Source: Chiua virens (lineage: Eukaryota; Basidiomycota; Agaricomycetes; Boletales; Boletaceae). From it: 64,000 nt of DNA. Positions 47,500-58,067 of this stretch are shown here, in pieces. The position numbers and the translations under genes were made by a program. Below the pieces are notes generated by a model that saw only the letters and a list, made by a program, of their open reading frames with translations, had not been told where the DNA came from and ran no database searches. Where the stretch lies: NCBI GenBank assembly GCA_019787685.1, contig JAHNUO010000022.1, forward strand, positions 310,001-374,000, given 5' to 3'. Each line of letters starts with the position of its first letter. Positions within the stretch are counted from its first letter, which is position 1.

Positions 47500-48279
47500 A
47501 GGTCAATTTATTCGTCTCATGTGTGTTCCATAAGTAGGGTGATGCTTGAACCTGTGCACACTGTCGTCATACACACATGTTGTGGTACCTCGCAACCAAA
47601 AATAAGGAAGCATCTAAAAACAATAAGTATAGTGAGCAAGCAAGGGGAGAAGGTGTTGGCACGTCAACTAGGACCCACAAAGATCAACAGATAATGACAC
47701 GTACACTGCTCTTCCATTCTTTCGAGAATCACTAATCTCGATTCGATCAAAATGACGGTCAAGTTGAGGATTGACAATATCGACCCGGATCAGGGAACCT
47801 TTGTATTGTGAAATACAACTCATTTTCTATAACTGGATAGAGCAGAGCGCTTATTAGGCTCGGAATTACCGGCCCCACCAACAAAGAGCTATATATTGTG
47901 AACTCAGCTTTCAGACGGTTGTCAATAAGTTTGATACCACTTAGGTCATTTTTGCCAAGAATTTATGATAGGATATCTGAGTTGTGTTTGCTTTCGAGAT
48001 ACGTTCATGTTCACTCGGACACTGGTATGCGCAGAAAGGATACATTCATCCAGTACTAGGGAATGTTCTTTTATCCGACCAGTCTTCAAGAATTTATTAC
48101 TACACAAGGGAAAGCGGGAAACCTAATATCGTGGGACACGTGGAGATAACGTCTTGCGAATGACTGTACATTGGATTTAGTATGCAGGAAAGGTCAAGAG
48201 AACACGACAAGAAAACGCACCAGCCCCGGAAGTTCCACCATTGTTCATCGTCAAGCCAATGAAGAAATAAAGAACGGGC
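47500..48279. other. Spacer with a duplicated 3' gene end
   Basis: 48,130-48,260 resembles 46,216-46,330 (shared GAATGACT.ACA, GCACCAG and a minus-strand NNGG..SGAG.F sequence), so a part of the neighbouring gene has been duplicated. The rest, 47,500-48,100, has no gene. Confidence 0.4.
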
Positions 48280-49107
48280 TGGTGTGACAGGAACAGGGTT
48301 AGTAGAACTGTCAGATAGAAAGAAAGGGGATGGGCGCGAGTATGGCTTGTCCCAAGGGGTTCTGAGGTTGGAGACGAAGTGTCAAGGCGTTGACAGGAGC
48401 TTTGAAAGCAATCCGGATACGTTCCCGGGTGAAACCGTACAAAGGTCGACAAAACCGGTCGAAACGCGGACAGTCGGATAGTTCGGCGACAAGGCAGGGA
48501 CTCGAGCACAACGGTGATCGAGTACGAGTAAGGGCGGATAGAGAAGATAGATAACCGGGCGAGGCGACTTAGAACGCGAGAGAAAACGGGGATCGAAAGA
48601 TGAAATTTTTATTTACGAACACTAATTTTATAGTCTCAGGTATTCCCCGGGACTTTTACAGCGGATAAAGTATCGAATAAATAAGGGAAGCGTACGTATA
48701 CGGAGCCGACTCTCATGGAGATCGACCCGTGAAAAGGAAAACAATGTTCTGTCAAGGTGGGATAAGGTTTGATCCGTGAATCAATGGACTACCTTTAAAA
48801 CGTCGTACGACCCGACTATCCGTTCCTTATAACCAATCGGATACGTGTCGATAACACGGAACCGTCTAAAAAAAATCTAAGAAGGTACGAAATAAAATAG
48901 AAATTGGACAAAAGAGAGTTGATTAGTGTACGTCGTGCGATCCCGATCAAGCAACCCGATTCGGTCACCTCGCGCGAAAACGTGTAGGAACGAAGAACAA
49001 AACATACTAATATGGGTTGGATCCACTCGGATGGACACGGGACCACGACGGACGGGTAGGACAATCGATATGGGCCATCTGGGCATCCTGTAAACAAAGC
49101 GGGAACA
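48280..49107 (-). mobile_element. Probable solo LTR, third family
   Basis: On the minus strand it begins TGTTCCCGCTTTG and ends CTGTCACACCA (TG..CA), 828 bp. Flanks are CGGGC (48,275-48,279) and CGGGT (49,108-49,112), a 5-bp duplication with one C/T mismatch. A TATA-like ACTATAAAATT lies on the minus strand near 48,635. CpG-rich and without convincing genes, it fits an LTR of an element not otherwise present. Confidence 0.55.
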
Positions 49108-49115
49108 CGGGTTTA

Positions 49116-50090
49116 TCACCTCAAGGGGTCATTGACTCCTACACCGACAACATTCGAATCAATCATGTCTACACATTTGGTCTTGATAGAACGGTGGTCA
49201 CTAAACCTTCGTCCCTGCTGGCCGTGAACTTCCTTAGATAGGTCCTTCACGATTTCAGATACAAGCATGGTGATTTGATGGGCAAGGTTAGAGAATACAG
49301 CAGGGTCGGAAACAACGAATGACCCGGCTGAAGGGGAGGGACCAATGACAACTGACGAACGGGCTCCTGATTGTGGAGATACAACTCCGCCGCTGCCAGT
49401 GACGGATTGAGAGTGACAATGTGGCGTAATCCTCTGGTTGCCACTCGCAGTCTTCAATGAGAGGAGCAAATTTCTTGATCCTGTTACTCATCGTTGTGAT
49501 AGAGTTGGCATAGGTTTCCCTTCAAGTTGAGGTGGCATAGAAGAGGTACCCGGGCTAGTGGAGGTAGTTTCTGAGAAAAGACGGGCTCTCGCTACCTCTC
49601 GTGGTGATGGTGGAGCTGGCGGAGGTCTTCTCCGAGGTGGAATAGAAAAGATACTGCATGCACTAGTTGGGCTAGTAGGAGTAGTTTCCGATGGGTAGAC
49701 CGCTTCTGAGGTAGGATAGAAGAGGTAGTGGACACACTAGTACCCGGGCTAATAACAGCGATCTTTGGTAAAAGGTGGGCTATCGCCTCCTCTCGTGGTG
49801 ATGGCAGAGGCAGTGGAGTTCTTTGTGGTCTGGAAGAGTCATTCTGTGGCTCCACTTTATTAGACCTTGCTGATAAAAAATTAGTACGACGAGAAAGAGA
49901 AAAGGCGCTGCCTACCAAGGGGAGTATTGATGATCTCGTGCATGTCAGACATCCTGGTGTTCTGGACGGCTGCTGGCTTAGATTTACCCGGCTCGAGAGT
50001 GTGTGCTGCGTCTCTTTCAGGTAACATCCCCTCGCCCATCGGGTTAGAGGCTGACCCAAGGGGATCATGTCGGAAAAATCTGGGAGCCAT
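49116..50090 (-). CDS. Hypothetical multi-exon gene
   Basis: Blocks: 49,881-50,090 (MAPRFFRHDPLGSASNPMGE, RMSDMHEIINTPL, probable start), 49,592-49,870 (ARSNKVEPQNDSSRPQRTPL) and 49,116-49,490 (MSNRIKKFAPLIEDCEWQPE in one frame; FSNLAHQITMLVSEIVKDLS then a stop at 49,116-49,118). The middle contains two similar stretches of about 80 bp (near 49,590 and 49,790) encoding Ser/Pro-rich sequence. No known domain. It lies directly beside the probable solo LTR, which begins just past its stop. Confidence 0.4.
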
Positions 50091-50099
50091 TGGATCACA

Positions 50100-50457
50100 T
50101 GATAACTACTTAAAATGGGCATTGCAATTATCATAAATTTAAATTGCCAGTTAATGGGCAAGATAACATTTTAATGCTGCCATGTGGCATTGCAACAGGA
50201 CTGTGATGCTCATCTAATACAGCACGTGACATTCCAATAGGGTATAACTTAAATGGCATTATTATGCATTTACATATAAGTAAAGCATTCGAATTGCGAC
50301 TGCAAATTTTGATGCCACTGTCATGTGACTTGAATTCGCCAATGAGAATTAGAATTCAAGTCTACCAATCCCAATGTCCTACTACATCAAAAGATCATTA
50401 CAATACTACATTTTTTCACTACAATTCTGACCGACTATTAAAATAGACTTGAATGCT
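50100..50457. other. AT-rich spacer with small hairpin
   Basis: ATTCAAGTCT (50,354-50,363) is inverted at 50,445-50,454, a hairpin with about 80 bp between arms. No gene. Confidence 0.4.
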
Positions 50458-50469
50458 ACACCTGAGAAT

Positions 50470-51140
50470 AGGCAACTGCACGGGTATACCCCCGGGTGTC
50501 CAGAGGTGCACCCGTACCTGTACCAGCGAAAAACCCGTACCCGCACCCGCACTCGCCATCGCTGTTGTCGTGTGGTTGCACACATTGGCGTCGTCGTCGT
50601 CGCTGCATCCTCAAGGTGGTGGTGACGGTGTGAGGTTTCGTCGTCATCGTCGCGTCCTTGAGGTGGTGGCGATGGTGTGGGTGAGGCATCGTCGTCATTG
50701 CGTCCTCAAGGTGGTGGCAATGATGTGGGTGAGGCGTCGTCGTCGTCACCGCGTCCTCAAGGTGGTGGTGGCGGTGTGAGGTGTCGTTGTCATTGTCGTC
50801 GCCATGTCCTCGAGGTGGTGGTGACAGTATGGGTGAGGCATCGTTGTTGTTGTGTCCTCAAGGTGGTGGCAACGATGTGGGTGAGGGGTCGTCGTTGTCG
50901 TTGTCGCATCCTCAAGGTGGTGGTGATGGTATGAGGTGTCGTCGTCATCGCCATTGTCGTGTGGTTGCACACATCGGCGTCATTGTCGCTGCGTCCTTAA
51001 GGTGGTGGCAACAGTGTGGGTGAGGCGTTGTTGTTGTTGCCGCGTCCTCAAGGTGGCGGTGACAGTGTGAGGTGTCATCATCGTCACTGCGTCCTTGAGG
51101 TGGTGGCAACAGTGTGGGTGAGGCATTGTCGTCATCACGT
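50470..51140. repeat. GGGTA-rich segment and about 50-bp minisatellite
   Basis: 50,470-50,560 is rich in CGGGTA/TACCCG motifs in both orientations, like the end of the MITE at 28.7 kb but without clear inverted ends. 50,600-51,110 holds about ten degenerate units of 45-55 bp, each with CCTCAAGGTGGTGG (or CCTTGAGG) followed by GTGTGGGTGAGGC or GTGTGAGGTGTCGTCGTC. Long open frames on both strands here reflect only the three-base GTC/GGT periodicity. Confidence 0.75.
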
Positions 51141-51149
51141 GGTTGCAAA

Positions 51150-51845
51150 CGTGTCGTGGTGGTGTCGTTGATGGCGCTGGGAAGGACGATCAGCCTGAGG
51201 GTGGTAAATTGACATTACTAACGAGCAGGGACACCACGAAAAACGGCTGGAGTGGGACTGCAACGACCTGGTGGGTAGGCAGAAGGTGAGAGAGAGGACC
51301 AGGGCAGTGAACGTTACTGACCAGTGGAGCCATGACAAAGAACGAGCAGGGTGAGTTCTAAGAGAAGGAAAGATGTGGGTGGGAGAACGGAGGCGACAAT
51401 GAACGTACTGATGAATGGTGAGGCTGCAACGACCTGATGGGGGAGTTGCACGACTGCGACTTGCAACAAAGTCAAAGTCAAAGCCTGGAAGGGGTACGGC
51501 ACTGGAAGATGAGCAAAAATTTGAAGTAACCCACAACGTTAATGAACAGATCCGGGAGTTGAGGAAAATTCACACCGATGACAGATTAAATGTTGATGAT
51601 TGTCGATGTCGATGGTTCAGGTCCAATTTGAAGATGAAGCTTGAAGGTCAGTGAAAAAAAAGCATTGGAATTCCGCAAGCCGAGTAATTGTCAGTGTTTG
51701 ACAAATTCTGATGTAATCACAATGTTTCCAACCACGGTTGAAACAACACAAGTAGCTTGTCAATGATAAATGTATGTTATTACAACGAAGAGATCATTGA
51801 GTGAGAGGTAATAACATTCGACAAGAGTAATTAGATGTCAATGTG
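51150..51845. other. No gene supported
   Basis: One 133-codon minus-strand frame (51,135-51,536) without a recognisable domain, and spacer beyond it. Confidence 0.3.
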
Positions 51846-53213
51846 CTAGGCCCGTTTTGGATTCTTATTGCTACGTGTAATCCTTCGGATGGGCTGCTGC
51901 ACCTTAGACGGTGCGGCAGGTAGTGCCTCCAATTCCAATCCACTCATTGCAAGTGAGTTTTCTGGGTATGCAGCCAATGCTCCCACCATCCTCGACCTAC
52001 TTTTAATACTTCCTGAACCACTTCCACTAACAGCAGTACCTTTCTGAAGCCCACCGCGAGCTGAATCTGCTGTGGTTATGGACGAAGCTGGCCTTGAGTG
52101 CAAATTAAGGGAAAGATATGCAACTTCAAACTGTAGATCAGTATTGACTACATTTGACATAGCCAACGCCGGGCCGTTGAATGTCATTGACATCTCGGAT
52201 TCAGATCTGTTGCGCTGCAACATATTGATGGGGATCGATGTGCGGGTCGCGATTTCATCGACGCACGAGATAGACATGGGTTGATCGACGGGGGATCCTG
52301 GACCAGAGGGCTGACGAAGAGTAGGTCAGGGCCTCGAAGTCCTAGTAACGACATCGACGGCATATGGGTCTGTTGGAGGTCCAGAGCTGAGACTCGGAGG
52401 TTCAACATCATTGTTAGCCTGAGGATATAATGCCGAGTGCGAAGGTCGATGTTGGAAAGGTATAATGGGTGCAGGGGGGAAGGCTGGCGCGACGGTACAG
52501 TAGGTGGCTCAAAATCATTGTCAATCTCTAACAGGACCTCATCCTCCCATGAGCGGGTGGGAAGGGCAGCGGAGGCCTCTGTGGACTGAGTATCGGGGTG
52601 TGAAGACTTTGAACCAAACACACCAGTATTGAAGAAGTCAATCACGTTGAGTGCCCACACTTGTTTATCAGGATGTAGTAGCAACTTGAGGTAGAATTCG
52701 AAGTCCTTCTGATACTGAATGCCGGATGCTTCACCAGATGCTGTGAACTCACGGTCGGGTGACAGCAAGTACCTTACCTATAAAAATTAAGTCGACAGAA
52801 GTGCGTCAGAACATAAAGATATCAGTATTATATCAAAGAAAACTTACAAACGTAGCCATACAGGCAATCAAGCCCTCTGTGACAGACTGAGCTCCCATAC
52901 ACTCCCCACGTCCCTTTGGTCCACTGCGTTTCTTGTTCGAGAGTATTGCCTTTCCGAACATAAGGACACGTGCGATCTGTGAATTTGGGTCAGGATAAAT
53001 CGACTGAGTTACTAGGACATTGGAGAGATATACCTTTACGAGCACCAGATTCCGAAACAGTTCATTTCCTCGTGGCTTAGTCAGGTCTGCAAAGAGGATG
53101 GGCACAAGTGGGGTGTATTCTGAACCACTGGCTACAGTTTTCTTAAGCAGTGCTGACAATTTTGGGTCCAGAGCTTTGAGTGACTTGTCGCCAGTGAACA
53201 AAGTGGGCTTGAT

Positions 53214-53846
53214 TGTTACAATCACACAATATACTATCCTAATCCCTCTATTTTTTGCCTATTTTTCCATATTTTTCCCTTTGCATTTGAGCTTGCTATA
53301 AGCATTCCATTCCTTCCGAGTTTCCGAGTTTCCGGAGTTTCCGAAATTCCCACGCTCTCGGAAACTCCGGAACTGAACACTTAGCAAATACAAAGTGATA
53401 TATGATTGAAATACATTGACCCATGCCTTGCTATGGTCTAGAACCACTAACCCTTGACCAGCCTAGACCATACAAGCCCTCAGACACCCTCTAGACTCAT
53501 AGTATCTCATTCCATTCTACACATGCTCACCTCATGCCTACCTCACCTCATGCCTACCCTCATATCCATTCCTCCTCATGTCTATGATGCAATTACATTC
53601 TATGGCTATGTATTCTAGATCCATATACCCTATACCCATTCAAACCCTTGTCCCATAGCATAGCATATCTGTAGATTTACCTTACACTTGTACAAACAGT
53701 AGAATAGTATAAAAGGGACATCCCCAACTCACTGAAGGACCCAGTCTTGTCCTTCTGGAGTTTCCCCAAGCCTCTCTAGTCACACAGACTCGCTTTCATT
53801 GTCCTTCCAGCAAATAACTTAAGCCTGTAAAGGTTTGGTTGTTTCA
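53214..53846 (+). mobile_element. Solo LTR, different family, TSD TTGAT
   Basis: Starts TGTTACAATCACAC and ends GGTTTGGTTGTTTCA, 633 bp, with perfect target duplications TTGAT (53,209-53,213 and 53,847-53,851). A TATA-like AGTATAAAAGGG lies near 53,708. An internal stretch near 53,315-53,370 repeats TTTCCGAG/CTCGGAAA in both orientations. It interrupts an exon of the surrounding gene. Confidence 0.9.
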
Positions 53847-54851
53847 TTGATATCCAGATCGGCGAAGACCTCGACCGATATGTCTTTGACATTTTTAACA
53901 ATATTTGCGCGTTCGTCAGTGACTGCTTTCGAAAACTGGAGATTCGAAGAGTATTACATGGTCAGCTTCAGATGTTGACGAGTATAGCAAGACTCGGATG
54001 CACCGGACTTACAATTTTCTGGAACTCGGGAAACGTCCTCACCAACTTATGAAGCATTTCAGGGAGCATGTCGTAGAGTTCTGCCTGCTCGGCAGCGATC
54101 TGACCGCCAGGTGTTTGCCAACGAGAAGTATGGTGGGGGTTGACATTTGGCTGGGCATTCACAGGAAAGAGCTGAGCTGGAACCCAGAGATGGTAAAGCA
54201 GGCAGTATTTTCTTCCTGCATCAACGATACTTTGCTCCAGCGAGGTTGGCGCGTGCGACTTGCCACGACTGCCTTTCTTCGAACGTTGGGTTTCCATCTC
54301 CCTGGACAACATATTATAACGCTTCGTCAAGTCGTTAAACTTTGCATGCAGGTCGGAATATGCGAGCTGGGCGGCCCCAAGAGCCTATATTGTGTAGTAT
54401 GTCTTGTCAAAACTGATGGAAATTTTAAATAAACGTGATTCTGAATCATACCTTCCTGAGTTCTTCGGCGCATGATGGTGCGTTCGATTTCTTCTGAGTC
54501 GTCACCAGAGTTGGCTTCAGGGTCAGAAGCTGCATACCCCGACGGAGAGACGTTCCCTTGATGATCTCTGGGATCACCATAGAGATCTTCACCATCACTT
54601 CCCGAAATATCATCCATAGTGGCCGTGAAGTCTTCACCAATCGGTCGTGTCAACGGCATAGTAGGATCTAGACTAGGGAAGTAAAAGTTGATCGATCTGG
54701 GGAATCAGAAGCAAACCTGACGGATGGGTCGGTGAATTTGACGCAAAAAATTGATGGCTTTAAAGAAAACTGGGGACAAACCTTACGTCGTTCAGTAGTC
54801 ACCCGCATGGCATGGTCGGTGGCTTTAGGATCTAGCTGTGGAATGGTTATA

Positions 54852-56437
54852 CAGTGGCTCAAACAACTGTCCCAATGTTTGCATGTTTTTCACTAAATGC
54901 AATAAAACGCGGTAACCACTAAACCTTACCCAAACCTGTGGGAGTATGAAATATAGTACCTACTCCTGGCTTTCTATTGGACCAAAGGTCAAGGGATTTG
55001 AATAAGATTTGATGACATGGCAATCATTTCAAAATGATCACTCATTGGGACAGTTCTTTGACTTTAAGTTTGGATTACATATATCAGACCCTAACATGTT
55101 GGAAAGTACTTACATACATTTGATAATGGTTCTATTATGTTATATTTATGTAACTATCATCAGCTAACACCATATAAACCCCACCATTTCATAGTAACTT
55201 TCCTATCATCATTATGAAACCTATCTCCAGCTCTTAAGGGACAATAATGTCTCCTTCCCTTTCCTTAAGCTTTCTTCCAGGAAAATAACCTCTAAAACTG
55301 GTCTGGGCAAGTCTATAGTGTCTAGGGTCCTTCAGGAAATCCAACTAGACAACACTAAACATCTTGGTGGTCACCCTTCAAAGTTTTCATTTACCAGCAA
55401 AAGGGCTATTGTACAATAGATCATTACTGGCAAGGCCAAAAATGCTGTTCAGCTCACTATACTTATCAATACCATTATTGATACTCCTCTCTACCCTCAG
55501 ACAGCCAGAAATACCCTCAAGGAAGCCTCTTTGAAAGCTGTGGTAGAGAACAAAAACCTCTTCTCATCAAGAGTCACAAGAAAGGATGGTTGGCCTATGT
55601 TTTCCAATACTAGCATTGGACTGTGGAGGGTGGGAAAATGGTTGTATAGTTAAATGAGACTAAAGTCAATAGGATTAGGTCATACAAACAAGAGTATGTG
55701 TGGAAAAAGGTGGGAGAGTAGTTGATTGCTAGGATACAGTCAAGCATAGAGGAGGCTATGGGCCTATATAGGATAGAATGGAGTGGGAGTTTAGAGTGAG
55801 ATGTACAGAAGGATGGATGCTGAGTAGTATGTGACAATTTCACAGCAGGGGTTGCTGGAAAACATTGAAGAATTTTAAATTTCAGAAGGTGATATCATTT
55901 TTCAATAAGATAATGATCCCAAGCATACCTCTAAAAGAGTTCAGACCTGGGTGAAAGATCAAGAAATTGGATCTTTAGATTGGCCTGCACAGTCTCTAGA
56001 TCTCACTTCCTTTGAACATACCTGAAATTATCTCAAAAAATGACTTTCAGCTTGTAAAAGTGCCCCTAAAGGAGTTTATCATTTATAGGAGAGGTTAGTA
56101 GAGGACTGGGGGAATATTTGTGCAGAATAGCATCAGAAATGGATTAAAAGCATACATAGAAGGCTTGAAGCTGTTACCAAGACCAAAGGAGGTCATACCA
56201 AATAATAATACTTACATTTATATAAAGTCAAAAAACTGTCCCAATGAGTGATCATTTTGAAATGATTGCCATGTCATCAAATCTTATTCAAATCCTTTGA
56301 CCTTTGGTCCAATAGAAAGCCAGGAATAGGTACTATATTTCATACTCCCATAGGTTTGGGTAAGGTTTAGTGGTTACCGCGTTTTATTGCGTTTAGTGAC
56401 AAACATGCAAACATTGGGACAGTTGTTTGAGCCACTG
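54852..56437 (+). mobile_element. Tc1/mariner element with 215-bp inverted repeats
   Basis: Begins CAGTGGCTCAAACAACTGTC and ends in its inverse, flanked by TA (54,850-54,851 and 56,438-56,439), the Tc1/mariner target. Terminal inverted repeats are 54,852-55,066 and 56,223-56,437, nearly identical. It inserts in an exon of the surrounding gene. Total 1,586 bp. Confidence 0.93.
55200..56215 (+). pseudogene. Tc1-type transposase, decayed
   Basis: Translated pieces in one frame show an N-terminal helix-turn-helix (KTGLGKSIVSRVLQEIQLDN), then DNDPKHTSKRVQTWVKDQEI, the second catalytic region (normally DNxPxHT), LDWPAQSLDLTSFEHT (normally PDLNPIEHxW), and a C-terminus KGGHTK. More than ten stops lie between them (TAG, TGA and TAA), so no active transposase can be made. 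The transposase normally cuts and pastes the element by its DDE catalytic triad. Motifs are recognised from family knowledge. Confidence 0.85.
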
Positions 56438-56499
56438 TAGTATCCTCAAAGCTAAGGGTCCACCACAGCTGCCGCATTGGTACCCTGGACCTCATGCAA

Positions 56500-58060
56500 A
56501 TGCAATGACATTGAAAATGAAGCGTTAGCGGCGCGTAGGCAGTGATGAGGAGGGCACCAACACTTGGACTGTCAGGGCAACGTGAAGGCCGTAAATGCTA
56601 GACTTATGTCAGACATGTCACGAAGTCGGAATCAAACGTAAACAAACCACATGTTATCAGGACTCGTCACTGTCCAACTCGAATTCATATTATGCCACAA
56701 AATGGACATCTGAATCCATGGTTACACAGGTGTCAAGTGAGTGGCCAGCTGTGGTTTTCCTATTGGAACTGGCCCCTTCCTCATATTGTGAATCCGCACC
56801 TGAAATTGTGCTGCATTGCAGAAGCAGATTGACTCATGTCTTATCCTTGCATAAGTCACCTGGTCGTCTTAGATTCGGATCAAAGTGCAGAAACGTCAAT
56901 TAAATAATGGTGTAGCACCTGTGTGATATTACAAGTTGCACTGCCAGCCGAGGCAGGAACGAACAGCGGCAATACATCCCCATTTACTTCCGATATTAGT
57001 CCGTAGCGAACATGAACCTGTGGTGGGGCATCGACGTGTGCGATAAGTGGTGCTAAACATGGAAACTGCAATCATACCTACTGCGGTTTCATAATACATG
57101 GGAGTGATTGCCAGTATGGACACAAAATTGGGGCAAGTGCAAGTGCGAGGGATGAGAAGGTGGGGAAAACACGGGAGAGGATGAAGGAGGAAGGATTCGG
57201 AGGCAGTGGCGGTGGCGGTGGCGGTGGCGGTGGCGGTGGCGGTGATTATGGGAAGAGGAAGGACAGCTAGACTTGGCTGCGATGAAGAGTAAGACCGGGA
57301 GTGCGAATGGACTGGAGAGAAGAGGGGTGGCAATGAGACAGAGAGCGGTGCTGAGATTGAGAGAGCGGCACAGTTTTGCCTCGATCTGGAACAAGCGTCC
57401 AGGCCTGAGATCGACCGGCATGCAAGCATCGGCATAAGCAGACCTCTCTTGTCTTCTCCTGGTCATTCCGTTGCCATAGAGTCCCTTTCAAACCTGCTAT
57501 GTGCATCTTCAGCATCGGGGTTGCTAGGTTAGCCAGCATGCCCCTGAGATCACTGGTGTGAAAGTCATACCTTGGTCATCTCAAGGATACCTCCGAGTCT
57601 GAATCCTGGGACGACGCACGCTGTAATGATGCGCGAATCCAGATGAGTTGCTGGCAGAAGACAGACCTCTGACAGCTAGAGTATGGAGCAATTGCCTGCT
57701 GCAAGGGTCAATCTAGAGATGTGTCCTACAGCTGCTGACACGAGACGAAGACGAAAAGCTGGCGATGCAGCGTACCATGGAGAATGCCAACTAGGGTTCA
57801 GGCTGTAAATGACTCAGATAGAGAAAACGGCGCTGTTAGGTTCTTCCTGTTACAATAATAATATGATAACACACATTTTGCAAGTTGCTGATGGTCGAGT
57901 CGTTTGAATGTGAGATGGCGGCAGTTACAGTGAGGTTCAAAGCTTACCCAATCACGTTACAATGATGCTACAGGAGCAATGTAATCGAATCCAAATGTAT
58001 TATAACATCGATCCCTGCTAACAACCACTAAGCATTATTGATACCATACGTAGTGCTGAA
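56500..58060. other. Low-complexity spacer; (GGCGGT)6 at 57,208-57,243
   Basis: The hexanucleotide array GGCGGT x6 is perfect. Open frames around it (for example a minus-strand ATATAT protein run) are artefacts of the array. An intact CDS was not established here, although 56,929-57,540 on the minus strand has one longer low-complexity frame. Confidence 0.6.
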
Positions 58061-58067
58061 TTAGGTG

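Larger units (their letters stand above)
51846..56495 (-). pseudogene. Unknown Agaricomycete multi-exon gene split by two transposons
   Basis: Reading the minus strand from an ATG at 56,495: MRQLWWTLSFED, then the Tc1-type element, then TITIPQLDPKATDHAMRVTT, a GTAAGG donor, acidic exon MDDISGSDGEDLYGD (54,420-54,659), 53,968-54,330 (GGQIAAEQAELYDMLPEMLH), a short exon (QFSKAVTDERANIVKNV), the solo LTR, KPTLFTGDKSLKALDPKLSA and FGKAILSNKKRSGPKGRGEC (52,833-53,200), YLLSPDREFTASGEASGIQY (52,600-52,780) and a C-terminal basic tail ending TRSNKNPKRA (51,846-52,277). The AxATFVxYLLSPDREF pattern occurs in large orphan families of this class; function is unknown. Across both insertion points the host frame stays open once the insertion and one target copy are ignored, so the insertions may be recent. 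Confidence 0.6.

Noticed and set aside
48160..48520. Minus-strand 110-codon frame as an independent gene
   Set aside because: Half of it is duplicated sequence from the neighbouring gene's 3' end and half lies in the probable solo LTR.
50456..51148. Overlapping Ser/Arg- and His/Thr-rich frames on both strands
   Set aside because: By-products of the GTC/GGT-rich minisatellite periodicity.
57089..57466. Minus-strand protein with an alternating Ala/Thr or His/Arg run
   Set aside because: Created by the (GGCGGT)6 array; both reading frames give repeats and neither has a domain.
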